Notes: generated by a model from the letters alone, not told the origin. Shown: positions 28,913 through 38,180, counted from the stretch's first letter. The stretch: 38,674 nucleotides of DNA from Chara braunii (GCA_003427395.1 BFEA01000855.1:252892-291565), one strand, 5' to 3'. Translations and numbers: made by a program.

Positions 28913-29698
28913 ATGCATGGAGCTCGACGAGATTTGACAATTCTGAGGTATCTATTGGTTCACGATACGCTCGAGGAGGATCTCATCAGGAGTGCAGAAC
29001 GACTTTTACGAGTTCGAGATGGATCTTCTACCGAATGGATCGGCTTCATTGGATTGCTTCGAAATGGCGACGGATTCTTCCCTAACACTAGGGCGGATTT
29101 TAGAGTCAACACGGCTCGAACTTCCGACGAGCTTTACGGTTATACTTTATATTTCCACCGCGCGAGTAATCTTCAATGTCTCTCTCGAGTCATTGTGAGT
29201 ATCAAGATTACCTCGCCTGGTAGGCGTTTCGGCGTCGTCCGGATCCGGGACACAGAGACTCGACACCTATTTGGACTTAGTCGACCTCTCCGACTTATAG
29301 TTTGGAGACTAGCCTCTCGGATGACCTCCTTCTATAATACTCGGATTATTAGAGTCATGCGATGTGGACGAATGTTTACTCTGATTTTCGACGACGACGA
29401 GCTGACGCGTCTGGATTCGTTGGAGACACAGGTGCGCAGTGGGCGACAGCTATGTTACCGCGCGTTCATTGAACGCGGGTTTTTCGTTCAGAAATTGAAC
29501 GGAATGAACGCGCGTTCAGTGAACGCGACCGAACGCGGAGTTCAATTCCACGCAAGGAAAAAAAAAAAAAAAAAAAGTTCTCTAAAAATTCCGAAAACAA
29601 ACTATGTTATGAAGAAAAATAAAATAAACAACTTTTGCATGGGAATCACATCCAAATTTGCTATCAAATTCGAAATAAAAATAGAGAACAAAAAATAG
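28913..29698 (+). CDS. Unknown protein, ORF2 of nested insertion (up to 261 aa)
   Basis: ATG 28913 opens an Arg/Leu-rich frame with segments such as RLIVWRLASRMTSFYNTRII and FDDDELTRLDSLETQ. The first ~180 residues look like real globular protein. From ~29457 the frame runs through the GAACGCG inverted repeats, and from 29561 through a poly-A tract (Lys run), so the C-terminal third is probably not native. The same-frame placement after ORF1 with TAA and TGA between suggests either two cistrons or one gene interrupted by stops. No known family is recognised; no catalytic motif stands out. Confidence 0.4.
   Translation: MHGARRDLTILRYLLVHDTLEEDLIRSAERLLRVRDGSSTEWIGFIGLLRNGDGFFPNTRADFRVNTARTSDELYGYTLYFHRASNLQCLSRVIVSIKITSPGRRFGVVRIRDTETRHLFGLSRPLRLIVWRLASRMTSFYNTRIIRVMRCGRMFTLIFDDDELTRLDSLETQVRSGRQLCYRAFIERGFFVQKLNGMNARSVNATERGVQFHARKKKKKKSSLKIPKTNYVMKKNKINNFCMGITSKFAIKFEIKIENKK
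29459..29542. repeat. GAACGCG inverted-repeat cluster, left
   Basis: CGCGTTC-ATT-GAACGCG (29461-29477), CGTTCA-5 nt-TGAACG (29485-29501), the 12-bp palindrome GAACGCGCGTTC (29506-29517) and CGCGTTC-AGT-GAACGCG (29511-29527), then GAACGCGG. The heptamer GAACGCG occurs repeatedly in both orientations. Confidence 0.9.
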
Positions 29699-29930
29699 AA
29701 AAAAGTAAAAAAAAAATTGAAATTAGTGGGCGAACATGATTTGACACCGCCATCTTTGGCGATTTTTCATTTTTGTTTCCCTTGGAAAAATGACTTCAAA
29801 ACTTATAGACATGTAGCCCACATCATATAAAACTCACAAAAAAAATCAGAAAAAAATATATATTTTTAGGCATCGAAAATATTTTTTGAAAAAAATAAAA
29901 ATTAAAATAAAAAAATTGAATGTCGTTCAA
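29561..29930. other. A-rich spacer between GAACGCG clusters
   Basis: Long A tracts and AAAAAT-rich sequence with no gene (ORF2 nominally extends to 29698). It separates two GC-rich inverted-repeat clusters. Confidence 0.7.
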
Positions 29931-29935
29931 TTTTT

Positions 29936-30004
29936 GAGCGCGAACGCGCAATCCGCGTTCAAACGCACATTTGAACGCGAACGCGCGTTCACCGCGTTCA
30001 AACG
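29936..30004. repeat. GAACGCG inverted-repeat cluster, right
   Basis: GAACGCG-CAATC-CGCGTTC (29942-29960). Then an outer 9-bp stem TTGAACGCG (29971-29979) / CGCGTTCAA (29993-30001) encloses the 12-bp palindrome GAACGCGCGTTC (29979-29990). Same heptamer as the left cluster, ~460 bp away. Confidence 0.9.
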
Positions 30005-30164
30005 GTTACATAAGGCAACATATCTACCAGGATTAGACATTGTCTTCTGAAATTTTACTCAGATTTCAGAAAACACCTCGCATGGACTCAGTCCCGTTGA
30101 GGAAACCATATAATTTATGGTTTCACGAGGTAATCTAAAAACAAAAACAAAACACTTTATGTAG

Positions 30165-30610
30165 TTAGGACCACGGGATGGATAGTATTCGGATTACCCC
30201 GATGATTTCACTATCATGCTTATGCATTGAGGGGAAATCGTTCGCATAAAAATAAGTTGGATAAAGTGAAAAGCGAACGTCTGAAAAAGTTGTCAAGCGA
30301 AGCAGCGGAATATGAAACATTTCTGCGTTGCGTAACTTGGTGTTGGAGATGGATACTCCATCATTTGTGGAACAGAAAGAGTAATTATTGTCCAGGAGGA
30401 CAAAGCGACCAACAAAGCTGTCATTCGCTCCTCCAAATAGTTGCATATGGTATGGAAACGTGGTCGAACCAAGAGTTCAAACATCGACCAGCAATCAGAT
30501 CACTTATTGATCTGCATGGTACCAGTGGTATTTACTTGCAGAAGTTATTCATGACAAGTTTCATAATAGGAAGATCAGTCTTAGTTTATTCTTTTAAATT
30601 AATAATCTAG
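30165..30610. other. Overlapping ORFs on both strands, unassigned
   Basis: Plus 30227-30610 (127 codons, KSERLKKLSSEAAEYE, then WCWRWILHHLW) and minus 30165-30446 (93 codons) overlap. Neither shows a known domain. At most one is real; I would not call either a gene. Confidence 0.2.
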
Positions 30611-30928
30611 GAATGACAATATAAAAATTATTTCAGTCATACAGGTTGAAAAGAGACACTTTGGCAGATCAGCTCATCAAGTCAACGATTTGGATTGTGT
30701 GATTTTGTTTTAAGGTATGGGGATTTTTGTTGTTTGATTGCTAGGGACTAAGGGTCGTTTTCACGCTTGATTGAGACTGTCCTAGTCAACTGGCGTACGC
30801 TTCGTACTTGGGAGATCAGCGCCCCAGGGAACGAACGACGCTCGAGTTCATTCGGCTTTTAGTCAAACAATTCCTATACTGCAGCGAGACGAGCAAACGC
30901 CCTCGGCTGATCTACCTCTGCGATTGCA

Positions 30929-30935
30929 TATAAAA
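30929..30935 (+). promoter_or_regulatory. TATA-like site in right arm
   Basis: TATAAAA, ~300 bp from the right end of the insertion, pointing toward the disrupted integrase but opposite to its coding strand. No ORF follows within the element. Confidence 0.3.
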
Positions 30936-30971
30936 GTCTTCGCACGTGGATCAGTAGCTCGGTAGGGATAC

Positions 30972-31204
30972 GCCCCTAAGGGTGGTGACAACCCCTTAGG
31001 GATGCAAGCTTATGCCCCGCGGGAACCTGTCCTGTCGTAGAGGACCGTGGGATGTATAGCAAGCGCACCCGGCTAGAGCGGCGAAGGAGCGAAGCAACCG
31101 CGTCCGTCTCGGCGGTTCACGGAATATTATGCGACGTTTTCGAGTTGTCTCTTAAAGTTATATTTTAGGTAAACTCCTGCATGACATGGCCGGGAAGACC
31201 CTCG
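30972..31204. other. Right-arm hairpins
   Basis: CCCTAAGGG pairs with CCCTTAGGG (about 30973-31001, one bulged C). CCCTCG-8 nt-CGAGGG lies at 31199-31218, 15 bp inside the right end. Also GTACG-CTT-CGTAC at 30795-30807. It is less dense than the left arm. Confidence 0.6.
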
Positions 31205-31233
31205 TTTTCACGCGAGGGCCGTTACGCTCGACA

Positions 31234-31237
31234 ACGC
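31234..31237. repeat. Target site duplication, right copy (ACGC)
   Basis: ACGC directly follows CTCGACA; identical to 24109-24112. Confidence 0.75.
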
Positions 31238-32009
31238 CCTTATTTGACATGGAACGCACGACTCGCAGTATTTGCGAATCATCTCGCTCATTCCTTCCCA
31301 ATAGTAAAGCTCACGCGCCTTCGCATACGTCAAGGCAAATGCTCTGTGACCGCCTGCGGATCCATCATGAAGTGCAGCTATAACGTCTATTTGACGATTT
31401 CGACCACAGATTAACCGCCTCAGGTTGCCAACCTCGTTTTTGATGAAAAGGTGTCCATCCCGGACTAAAAAGCGAGGTCGCATTTTGAGTACCTTCTTAG
31501 TTGCTTTTCTCTCTCTCATCTCACATGAGAGAAGCAAACCTAATTCATGGTATACGCCTTCGTACTCATCTGCGCAAAAAACCTCCGTTATCTCTCCTTC
31601 CTCGAACTCGTCCTCTTCCATATCTCTCACAGGGTCTCGACTCCCTTCTCCATCCTCGTATACTTGGACAATTGAGTTGACGAGAAAACTGACATCCGCC
31701 ACATACTTCGCGTGCGTGTCGAGTGAGTAGGCTCCACTTTCAATGGCCAATGGATCTTCTCCTAACTGGAAGGTCTCAGTCAATGCAAGCTTTGCCATCC
31801 ACTCAACCCCCTTTCCTCCCCAAGGATTCTCCTTCACGAAGTCCTTGAGGACTATATCCGCCCGCTTCACGTACCCTGCAGGAGCAAGAAAAGCAGACTG
31901 CCCTTGCCCAATAACTCCACTGAGCCCAACGGCATGCGCATTGATGTGGAGCTTTACATCTTCCTTCTCATCGAGGAATGCATCTACCGGACATATATCC
32001 TCATTAGCT
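31238..32009 (-). pseudogene. Integrase N-terminal HHCC zinc domain and RH-INT linker
   Basis: After an in-frame TGA following LSRIN (~32028), the frame runs through a linker to the integrase. His-x6-His (ALHDGSAGGH, from 31369) and Cys-x2-Cys (CVPC, 31247-31258) form the HHCC zinc-binding domain. Coding then stops abruptly inside the foreign insertion. The nominal ORF 31870-31208 begins at an internal codon and its last residues derive from the insertion. Confidence 0.85.
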
Positions 32010-32029
32010 CCATTGCCAGACTTATCTCA

Positions 32030-32640
32030 ATTGATCCGGCTAAGCCCGTCAGCCCGATTCTTATTCCCAGGTATGCGTTCCAACTCAAAGTCAAACATCC
32101 ATACATACGCGAGCCACCTGGCAATGGTTGGGTCTGACGGTGCATAGTTCTTCAAAGAGCCGGCCAATACGGTCGGATCCACTATCAGCACAAACCTCCT
32201 TCAAAAAAGGTAGTTGCGGAACACCCTTACACAGTGGAGAACTGCAAGTGTCTCCCGCTTGAACTGTGAGTAGTTTCTCTCAGTGCCATTCACGGTTCGA
32301 CTCTCGAATCTCAATGACCTTTCCTCACCATTTACATCAGTTTGGATCAGAATGTCGCCCAAGGTTGTACGCCCTTCATCAGTCTCCACGATGAAAGGAT
32401 GTTTGGGCGTTGCTTCGAAGTCAGGAACTCCCAACACCACACCGCCTTCTCTGAACTCCCTTTTAAAACCACTTACCACTCCTTCCTGCTTCTCATCCCA
32501 TTCCCATTCTTGATCCTTCCTCACAGGCTTCCTCAACTGCTCTGTCTTCTCAGCGAAGTTCTTAATGAAAACTCGTCAAAAACCACATGTCCCCAGGAAG
32601 CTACAAATTTCATTAACAGATTCGAATGACACCGGTCATT
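32030..32640 (-). pseudogene. RNase H domain of pol
   Basis: Acidic residues typical of the gypsy RNase H are present: PFIVETDEG (first Asp), NYSQFKRETLAVLHC (Glu), VLIVDPT (Asp) and NRADGLSR near the end (Asp). In-frame TGA codons follow KILE (~32636) and CGF (~32576), both where Trp is expected from the surrounding motif, and another after RNYLF (~32201). The protein is therefore not made as such. Confidence 0.85.
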
Positions 32641-33565
32641 CGAGTATCTTGTTAGTCTTCTTGATGTCAGGCCGACGACCGTTCTCGTCACATATGAAGC
32701 CTAATATGGTGGCCCCCAGCATACAGTGTCTTGACTTCAGTCCGCTTGCGGTAAGGTTGTAATCCTTTAGAATGTCAAGAATCCAAGCAATATTTTGTAT
32801 ATGATCCCAGACGAATTTCCTTACCCCAGGCACAACCTCCGTCTCATCCTTCTTCTTTCGCCCTTTCACCGCCAAATCGTGAATGTATGGTTGCGTAAGA
32901 TGTGGACTAACCGTCTGCATAACGCGAACCATATGTCTTTGCATCATCGCTACAACATTCGTGCAACCTTGTGGTGCCACGTTCATATGGATCAGCCCCT
33001 TTGGTGTGTGCATCGCAGTCATAGGCCTGTCAGGTGGATACACCGGGAACTGATCGTACCCTGAGTACAGGTCTATCAAGGAAATGATAGGCCGCCCAAC
33101 ACAGGATTCTGACAGCGCATCTGCGTTCGGCAAACCTCCCGCATCTCGTATCGTTACTTCATTCAGGCGATAAAGATCTTGTACCCACCTCAGGGTACCG
33201 TTTGGCTTGATAAAGCAGAACCATGGCGATGCGTAAGACCCACTTGAGTAGTCGGCTACATGAGAATGAATCTTGTCATCCAAGTAGTCGACTACTCTCC
33301 GTTCCTCTGCCGGATTGGAATAGTGTGGCCCTCGCAAGTTCTATGGTACATGAGGCATAGTGTGGATCCGAATCATTGGAACTTTATCTACATCGAGGCG
33401 TCCACGCTCATCATCGTCAAACGCATATGAGCGATGTCGCTCCTTCATTACCTCTACCATAAGGGCCTTCTCTTGTGGCGTGAGGAATCCTGACTCTTCT
33501 ATTATCAGGTCCCCCTCGGTCCTCTCATTGATACGGCACGGCCCATGTTCTGCATCCTCTTTCAT
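32636..33565 (-). pseudogene. Reverse transcriptase domain of pol
   Basis: Landmarks: NGTLRWVQDLYRLN, PIISLIDLYSGYDQ (first catalytic Asp intact), APQGCTN (normally GxTN with an aromatic at x) and PYIHDLAVKG at 32879-32881. That last motif should be YxDD; His here replaces the first Asp, a GAC-to-CAC change. A TAG at ~33340 separates the upstream segment (33565-33341, EESGFLTPQEKALMVEVM) in the same frame, again at an expected Trp. Catalytically dead as it stands. Confidence 0.9.
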
Positions 33566-33967
33566 TTGCCGTATCAGTTCACGTTCCTGCTCATAGTAGA
33601 ACTCTTATTCCGCAGTTATGAGGACAGGAACGGGGTGACTCTTCTCAGTCATGCACTTGTACCTCCCTTTGGAGCCCTGCTTAAGCCCACCCCTAAAAAA
33701 GGCTGACTTGCAGCACGGCTCTGGGGTACCCCTGGTTCTCCTGTCCTTGCCGGCAACCGATACACGAGCTCCACTTCTCCCTCGCCGGAATCTTCCACTA
33801 TTCTCTCTTTCAAAGCCTGTACAGTAATGAGATCCACCATCCCATAGTATGACGACACTATCTCCATTGCGTCGTTGATGCTGGTTAGGCTTAAGCACAT
33901 CTCGCCAGTAGGTTCACATTCCTCTTCGTCTTCGCCCGTTAATTTCCTCCTCTCCCCTTCAGATTCC
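33566..33967 (-). pseudogene. Protease-RT linker
   Basis: Coding-like sequence (INDAMEIVSSYYGMVDLITV, then ALKERIVEDSGEGEVELVYR) in a frame different from protease and RT, so frameshifts lie on both sides. No catalytic motif; presumed linker of pol. Confidence 0.5.
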
Positions 33968-34450
33968 TCAAAGGTATAAGAACCTGGGTTTGGCCTTCTT
34001 CAAGCTACGAGGCCCTGTATTGTGACAAGTGATGATCTCGTAGTTGCCGCAGACTGGATCACTTAAGATGATGTACATTGTGCCGTCATGCTTGTTGAGT
34101 ATGATTGACTCGGTGCGGCAAAGGAATGACCTTCCTAGCAGAAGAGGATGGTCCAAATCTGACATAATGAAGAAGCAGGACCGCACCTTCACTTTCCCAA
34201 TTTCCCAAGGGGTCTTCCCGCTTGCGCCATAGAGGAATCCCGAGTCCATTCGATCGATGTTCATCCCCAAGCCGAGTGTGTCAAATTCCTTGATGATATT
34301 CATCTCCACTCCTGTATCCAGCATCCCGCTACACGGCCTACCCTTTATACTCAGGTTTACACTCCCAGTCCCGACCGATTTCCAATCCATTTTCGTCCCA
34401 GGAACCGCCCAATGAGCCTCGGCGAGGATGAGATCTCCTAGTCATACGCT
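33968..34450 (-). pseudogene. Retropepsin-like aspartic protease
   Basis: The catalytic DTG is in SGMLDTGVEMNII (34313-34318 region) and the C-terminal hydrophobic-hydrophobic-Gly motif is HPLLLGRSFL. The domain length (~120 residues) suits a single-domain retroviral protease. The frame extends upstream (LGDLILAEAHWAVPGTK) to a TGA at ~34440 and beyond, in another frame than gag. Confidence 0.85.
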
Positions 34451-34600
34451 TGCCACCCTTCGAAGAGAGAGCCGCGTTTTGAATCCTTCCCTGAGCTTAG
34501 GCGCAAAGGCAAGGATATCCTTTAAGTTAAGCAGGTCATTATGCCCTTCCAGAAGCCTATCAACCAAGGCTTCAATATCCAAACCATCTTCTAATGGTAC
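34450..34600 (-). pseudogene. Gag-protease connector
   Basis: Readable in the protease frame as DGLDIEALVDRLLEGHNDLL, then ILAFAPKLREGF. It overlaps the end of the gag frame at ~34600. The gag-to-pol frame change could be a programmed frameshift or simple decay; no classic slippery heptamer is obvious to me. Confidence 0.5.
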
Positions 34601-36771
34601 CACATACTTTTGCTTCCGCGAGCCTTCTCCTTTTGCCGCTCTTTCTGGCCTATCTTCCAGCTTCCTTTATTTGCACGTTGAGCAGCTTGCTCTTCCTCTT
34701 CTCTCCTTAGCCGCTCATCTTCCTCATCCTCCTTGCCTTCGTGCCCCACGTCGGTAACTGACTCCTTCTCTCGTGGCTGACTTTCGCTCGGAGGTTCCTG
34801 ACTGCTACTGGGATCTCCTTTCTTACTCCTCGTGCATACTCCTTGCGGGAATGTGGATTGCCCTCGAGGAGGTCGGAATGTAATGCCAGATCGCGGGGTT
34901 GACCCCAAGGTCTGACGAGCCGGTTTAACACTTGATGGCCCCGTCTCTGAGCCTAGTACCATCGACTTCGTCACCTCGTCGCAAATGGACCTCATTTTCA
35001 AATTCAACCTCTGCATCTTCTCTACGAGGTCTTCCATTCGCTCCATGGTATCTATGACCCTTCCCTGGCAATGCGATTCTTCTTCCTCCTCCTCTTCTAT
35101 CACGACTGACTCTTCCCTCCTGATGTCCTCTTCCGACTTACTATTGGCCAGTTCTTCCACTTTTATCGTTGACCTGACATCTTCCTCTTGCCAAAGTCGG
35201 AACATGGCCGATGGTGGTGGACCTAGTTCGACACGACGTTGTGCCTCCTTACGCATACCACCTGCAATCTTAGGGTCAATATATTTCCCATACATATCAT
35301 AGACATCTCCGTCCATGTTTGTCGAGATAAGACCATTTTCCTCATCTACTTTCCGAATTTGGCAAAACCTGAAGGTATGCCCTTTTAGGGCGCAATGATG
35401 ACAAATGACATTTCTCCAATCGAACCTTGGTCTATCATTCCCGCCTTGCCCATTCCAATTGCCTCCGCGTCCGCCCCCTTGACCGCCTTGTCCACCATTA
35501 CCGTTACCCCGTCCGCGACCTCCATTGCCTCGACCCTGACTGCTCTGCCCGTTACCTCCCTGGTTTTGACCTTGTCCTTGACCCCCTGCTTGACTGGGTT
35601 GGTTGACTTGACGCGGGGGTGCTTGCTGCTGCTGTTGGCCCTCTCCTTGCCAGTTCACTCCTTGAGCTGGCGCATTGGGGTATCCTCCTGCAGCATTCGC
35701 AGTCGACCCTCCCACGGCCGGCCCGACTTGGTTGTAAAACGGCCATGGGCCATATGGAGTATACCCCGGCCAAACAGAAGAAATGACCCCTGGCCAGGGT
35801 CCAAGCTGCGCTAGTCCTTGTGGTGGTGCCCCACTTGTACTTGCCTGATTCGCGTTTACTTGGGCCGGAGCAGCGGCTTGTACTCCTGCATTCTTCCCGG
35901 AACCTTGGCCACCTGCGGCCTGGTTCCTTGCCTTCCTCTGACTTTTTGTCAACCTTACCGGTTTTTCCTCTTTATCGTCATCATCGTCTTCCACCTGCTC
36001 CACCACGTTCTTCGCAGCTTTTGCCTGAGGCTGAGTCACTGTCAAAACCCGTTTCCCAGCCGCCTTCTGTTGGTCGGCTTGGTACTTTGCTATTCCATCC
36101 AAAATAAGTTGTTGAAGGTTGATACCTGCTCCTTCAGTGACCACTCGGGCCTTTCGTTTTTGTCGTTGTTATTTCATCTGGAACTGGTATACCTAGTCCA
36201 GTTCCCCATCTGCCAAACTTTGCTTCACTGTTTCCCATGTCAGTTTCCGCCCTATGGCTCCTCTTCTTGTCAGGGAAACACTCTCGCATTTTGTGAAGTT
36301 GCTCAAAAAGATGATACATTGGGACTCCTCGGCCAACCTTGAAACCTTCCTCGCCATCTTCTCGAATGTCGTTGCGAAGGCACCCACTGTCGTGAAATCA
36401 GACCTCTCTAACCTTTTCAAGTCCTCCGTCGTAAGGATTCCATCCCCCAACTGATATCTCCTCTGCATCTCTGCCTTAAAATTCCCCCAATTTTTTGTGG
36501 TCTCGGTTGCTACCCTCATAACTTCCGACCACATCTCCCACCAGACGTACTTAGAAATTTGGCGAAATTTTTCTTTCTCCGTCATTTCATCAGTAATCTG
36601 TTCAAGCATCTCAAGCCACTTTGACACCTTCTCTCCTTGGAAGTGAAAGATCAGAACCTTCGGGATGTTGGATCGCGTCACCTCGCGCCCATCCAGTAGA
36701 GCAACCATTTGGCCCAACGTAACCGGCCGCTGACCCGCGCCATTGGCCTCATTAAGTTCATCGTCCGCCAT
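34591..36771 (-). pseudogene. Gag polyprotein (capsid and nucleocapsid)
   Basis: It starts at ATG 36769-36771 (MADDELNEANG). The N-terminal ~180 residues fit a Ty3-type capsid (PKVLIFHFQGEKVSKWLEML, then NWGNFKAEMQRRYQLGD). A TAG at ~36195 and a TAA ~25 nt later interrupt the frame, which otherwise continues to 34591 in register. The second part has a Lys/Asp-rich segment, a Pro/Gln/Gly region, an RGG/NGGQ-rich tract (35440-35652), a zinc knuckle (35362-35403) and a highly charged C-terminus. Total ~725 codons. Gag packages the element RNA in virus-like particles. Confidence 0.9.
35362..35403 (-). other. CCHC zinc knuckle of gag
   Basis: CHHCALKGHTFRFC matches C-x2-C-x4-H-x4-C with all ligands present, directly after the RGG-rich tract. 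Confidence 0.92.
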
Positions 36772-37185
36772 TTCGATCTTCAAAAATCAGTTCCCTGTCA
36801 ATATACAACACTTATACAGGGTCAACCTAATTACTTTAACAAACTTTTATAGTTAGTCCAACTTCAAACTTAGAGGTTGTGTCCTGCTACTAAATTTAAA
36901 CGCTCAACACTCGTTCACAAACATCCATACCACCATACAATCACACTACGAATTCGCCCACTCCACGCCAAGTCCTAATACTTAGCGTTCTTGATCATGA
37001 CAGTTAGGCCCTTCTTTGAGCCTGACCAGATTCATAGGGACATTCCCTTAGGTCGTAACGGCAATATCAAAGTCAAAAACACACTATATCATTTCCTTAA
37101 TCACAAAAAAAGTGTCGTTTGCCTAGATCATCGTTCTGCACTAAGCCCAAGTCCGTTCACTATGGACCTCGGTAGGCAGCCGAGA
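36772..37185 (-). other. 5' leader between PBS and gag
   Basis: 414 bp without a convincing ORF, as expected for the untranslated leader of a gypsy element. Confidence 0.6.
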
Positions 37186-37203
37186 TCCCCGGCAACGGCG
37201 CCA
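37186..37203 (-). other. Primer binding site for tRNA-Asp
   Basis: The plus strand reads TCCCCGGCAACGGCGCCA, identical over 18 nt to the 3' end of plant tRNA-Asp(GTC). The minus strand is thus the PBS, two bases inside the LTR end (..GCACGACA-GG-PBS). This fixes the element's orientation and LTR boundary. Confidence 0.9.
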
Positions 37204-37205
37204 CC

Positions 37206-38180
37206 TGTCGTGCGCACGGTCCCCGCTGGGGGAACCTTCCCGGCCGCGTCACGCAGGATTGGCAAAATTTGCAAGTCGCTTCACGAAAAGGGAAGCGACG
37301 GAGCCGCTCCGACCGAGTGCGTCAGCTATACCTCCATCGAGTCCCTACGACAGGACAGGGTCTCGCGGGGTACAACTTACCTCCACCCGTGGGAGTTGTC
37401 ACCATCCCTTGGGTGGGCGTATCCCCACCGAGCTACTTAACCACATGCGAGACTTTTGACTTGCAATCGAGGAGGTGGCCCAACCAAGGGCGTTTCTCGT
37501 ATGCTGTAGCATAGGGGGTACGCGCGGTCCACGCCTAGCTCGGACCCGTACGCGAACCGTCACGCTGGGGCGCTGATCTCCCACGTGCGGTTCAGCGTCG
37601 GTCGACTAGGACATCCTAACTCAACCACGTGCTACACGACAAAACAAAGTAACTCATACAAGCAAATTAGCCTAGTCCTTTTTTCATACGTCCTGACCCA
37701 TAACTCAGAACTGCCAATGTGTCTAAGCGAGGTCCGCGCAGAGTTACATAAAAAAAATGCCACTGCCATGGATCATGTGTTCTCACTTAATTAACTACCA
37801 TGGCGACGCTTCATGCGGTACCCACATCCGTGCAACCTCCCATGGGTTTCGGGGTTGCGTACGACAATCAAGTGTCGAAAACGAAATATCGTGAAGGGTT
37901 TCTCCTTCACAATATTGTACGGCTGAAGGATAAGCCGTTCGGTCTTTGTGGCACCCCTGTTTTTTAGGCAGTGTGTGACGATAAGCAAGGGGCGCAGGTC
38001 CGGCTCAAAGGGGAAACCTTGTTGTGCTGGACCAGAGTCTGGGATGTCCTAGATAAGGACCTCGAATTCCAGGCTCAGGACCAACGTCCAACTAATAATA
38101 AAAAAAAAGCAAGATCCCTTTGAGACAAGGTGCGCTCGTCCTTCCCTTGCAGAAGGAAAATACGAGTAATCACGGTGTCA
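37206..38180 (-). mobile_element. LTR copy 2 (5' LTR)
   Basis: ~975 bp; plus strand starts TGTCGTGCGCACGG next to the PBS and ends about ATCACGGTGTCA. It is homologous throughout to 8052-8992, with substitutions, a 50-nt block (37264-37313) absent from copy 1, and lacking ~15 nt present in copy 1. The exact far end is uncertain by a few bases. ORFs within are shadows. Confidence 0.85.
37262..37311. other. Three-hairpin block in LTR copy 2
   Basis: GCAAA-A-TTTGC (37262-37272), GTCGCTTC-9 nt-GAAGCGAC (37275-37299) and CGGAG-CCG-CTCCG (37299-37311) lie end to end. The block missing from LTR copy 1 (37264-37313) is essentially these three hairpins. Confidence 0.85.

Larger units (their letters stand above)
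24113..31233 (+). mobile_element. 7.1-kb insertion of unknown class nested in integrase
   Basis: The ends are TGTCA.. on the left and ..CGACA on the right (TGTCG read inward), flanked by 4-bp ACGC duplications. Insertion plus one duplication is 7,125 nt, divisible by three, so the integrase frame is restored on removal. Layout on the plus strand: hairpin-dense arm with a tRNA-like module, TATA box (26447), 55-bp tandem repeats, two adjacent ORFs of unknown family, GAACGCG inverted-repeat clusters, and a right arm with a second TATA-like site. I found no LTR pair: the first and last ~1.1 kb do not match. No gag/pol or known transposase is recognised. TGTNR ends with 4-bp duplications are, as I recall, features of Ginger-type DNA transposons, but TG..CA ends also fit an LTR element that lost similarity. 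Confidence 0.75.
19483..38180 (-). mobile_element. Ty3/gypsy-type LTR retrotransposon, decayed and interrupted
   Basis: Order in element direction (right to left): 5' LTR 38180-37206, PBS 37203-37186, leader, gag 36771-34591, protease, RT, RNase H, integrase zinc domain to 31238, [foreign insertion 31233-24113], integrase core and GPY/F to 23187, second gag-like ORF to 19483. The RT-RH-INT order with D,D-35-E identifies Ty3/gypsy. The tRNA-Asp primer and an extra ORF recall plant Tat/Ogre relatives. The 3' LTR may be 8052-8992, which would give an unusually long element, but flanking duplications do not match, so the left limit is set at the last coding feature. Confidence 0.8.

Noticed and set aside
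35395-36342. Plus-strand ORFs of 95-174 codons opposite gag
   Set aside because: Antisense shadows of the compositionally biased gag coding sequence.
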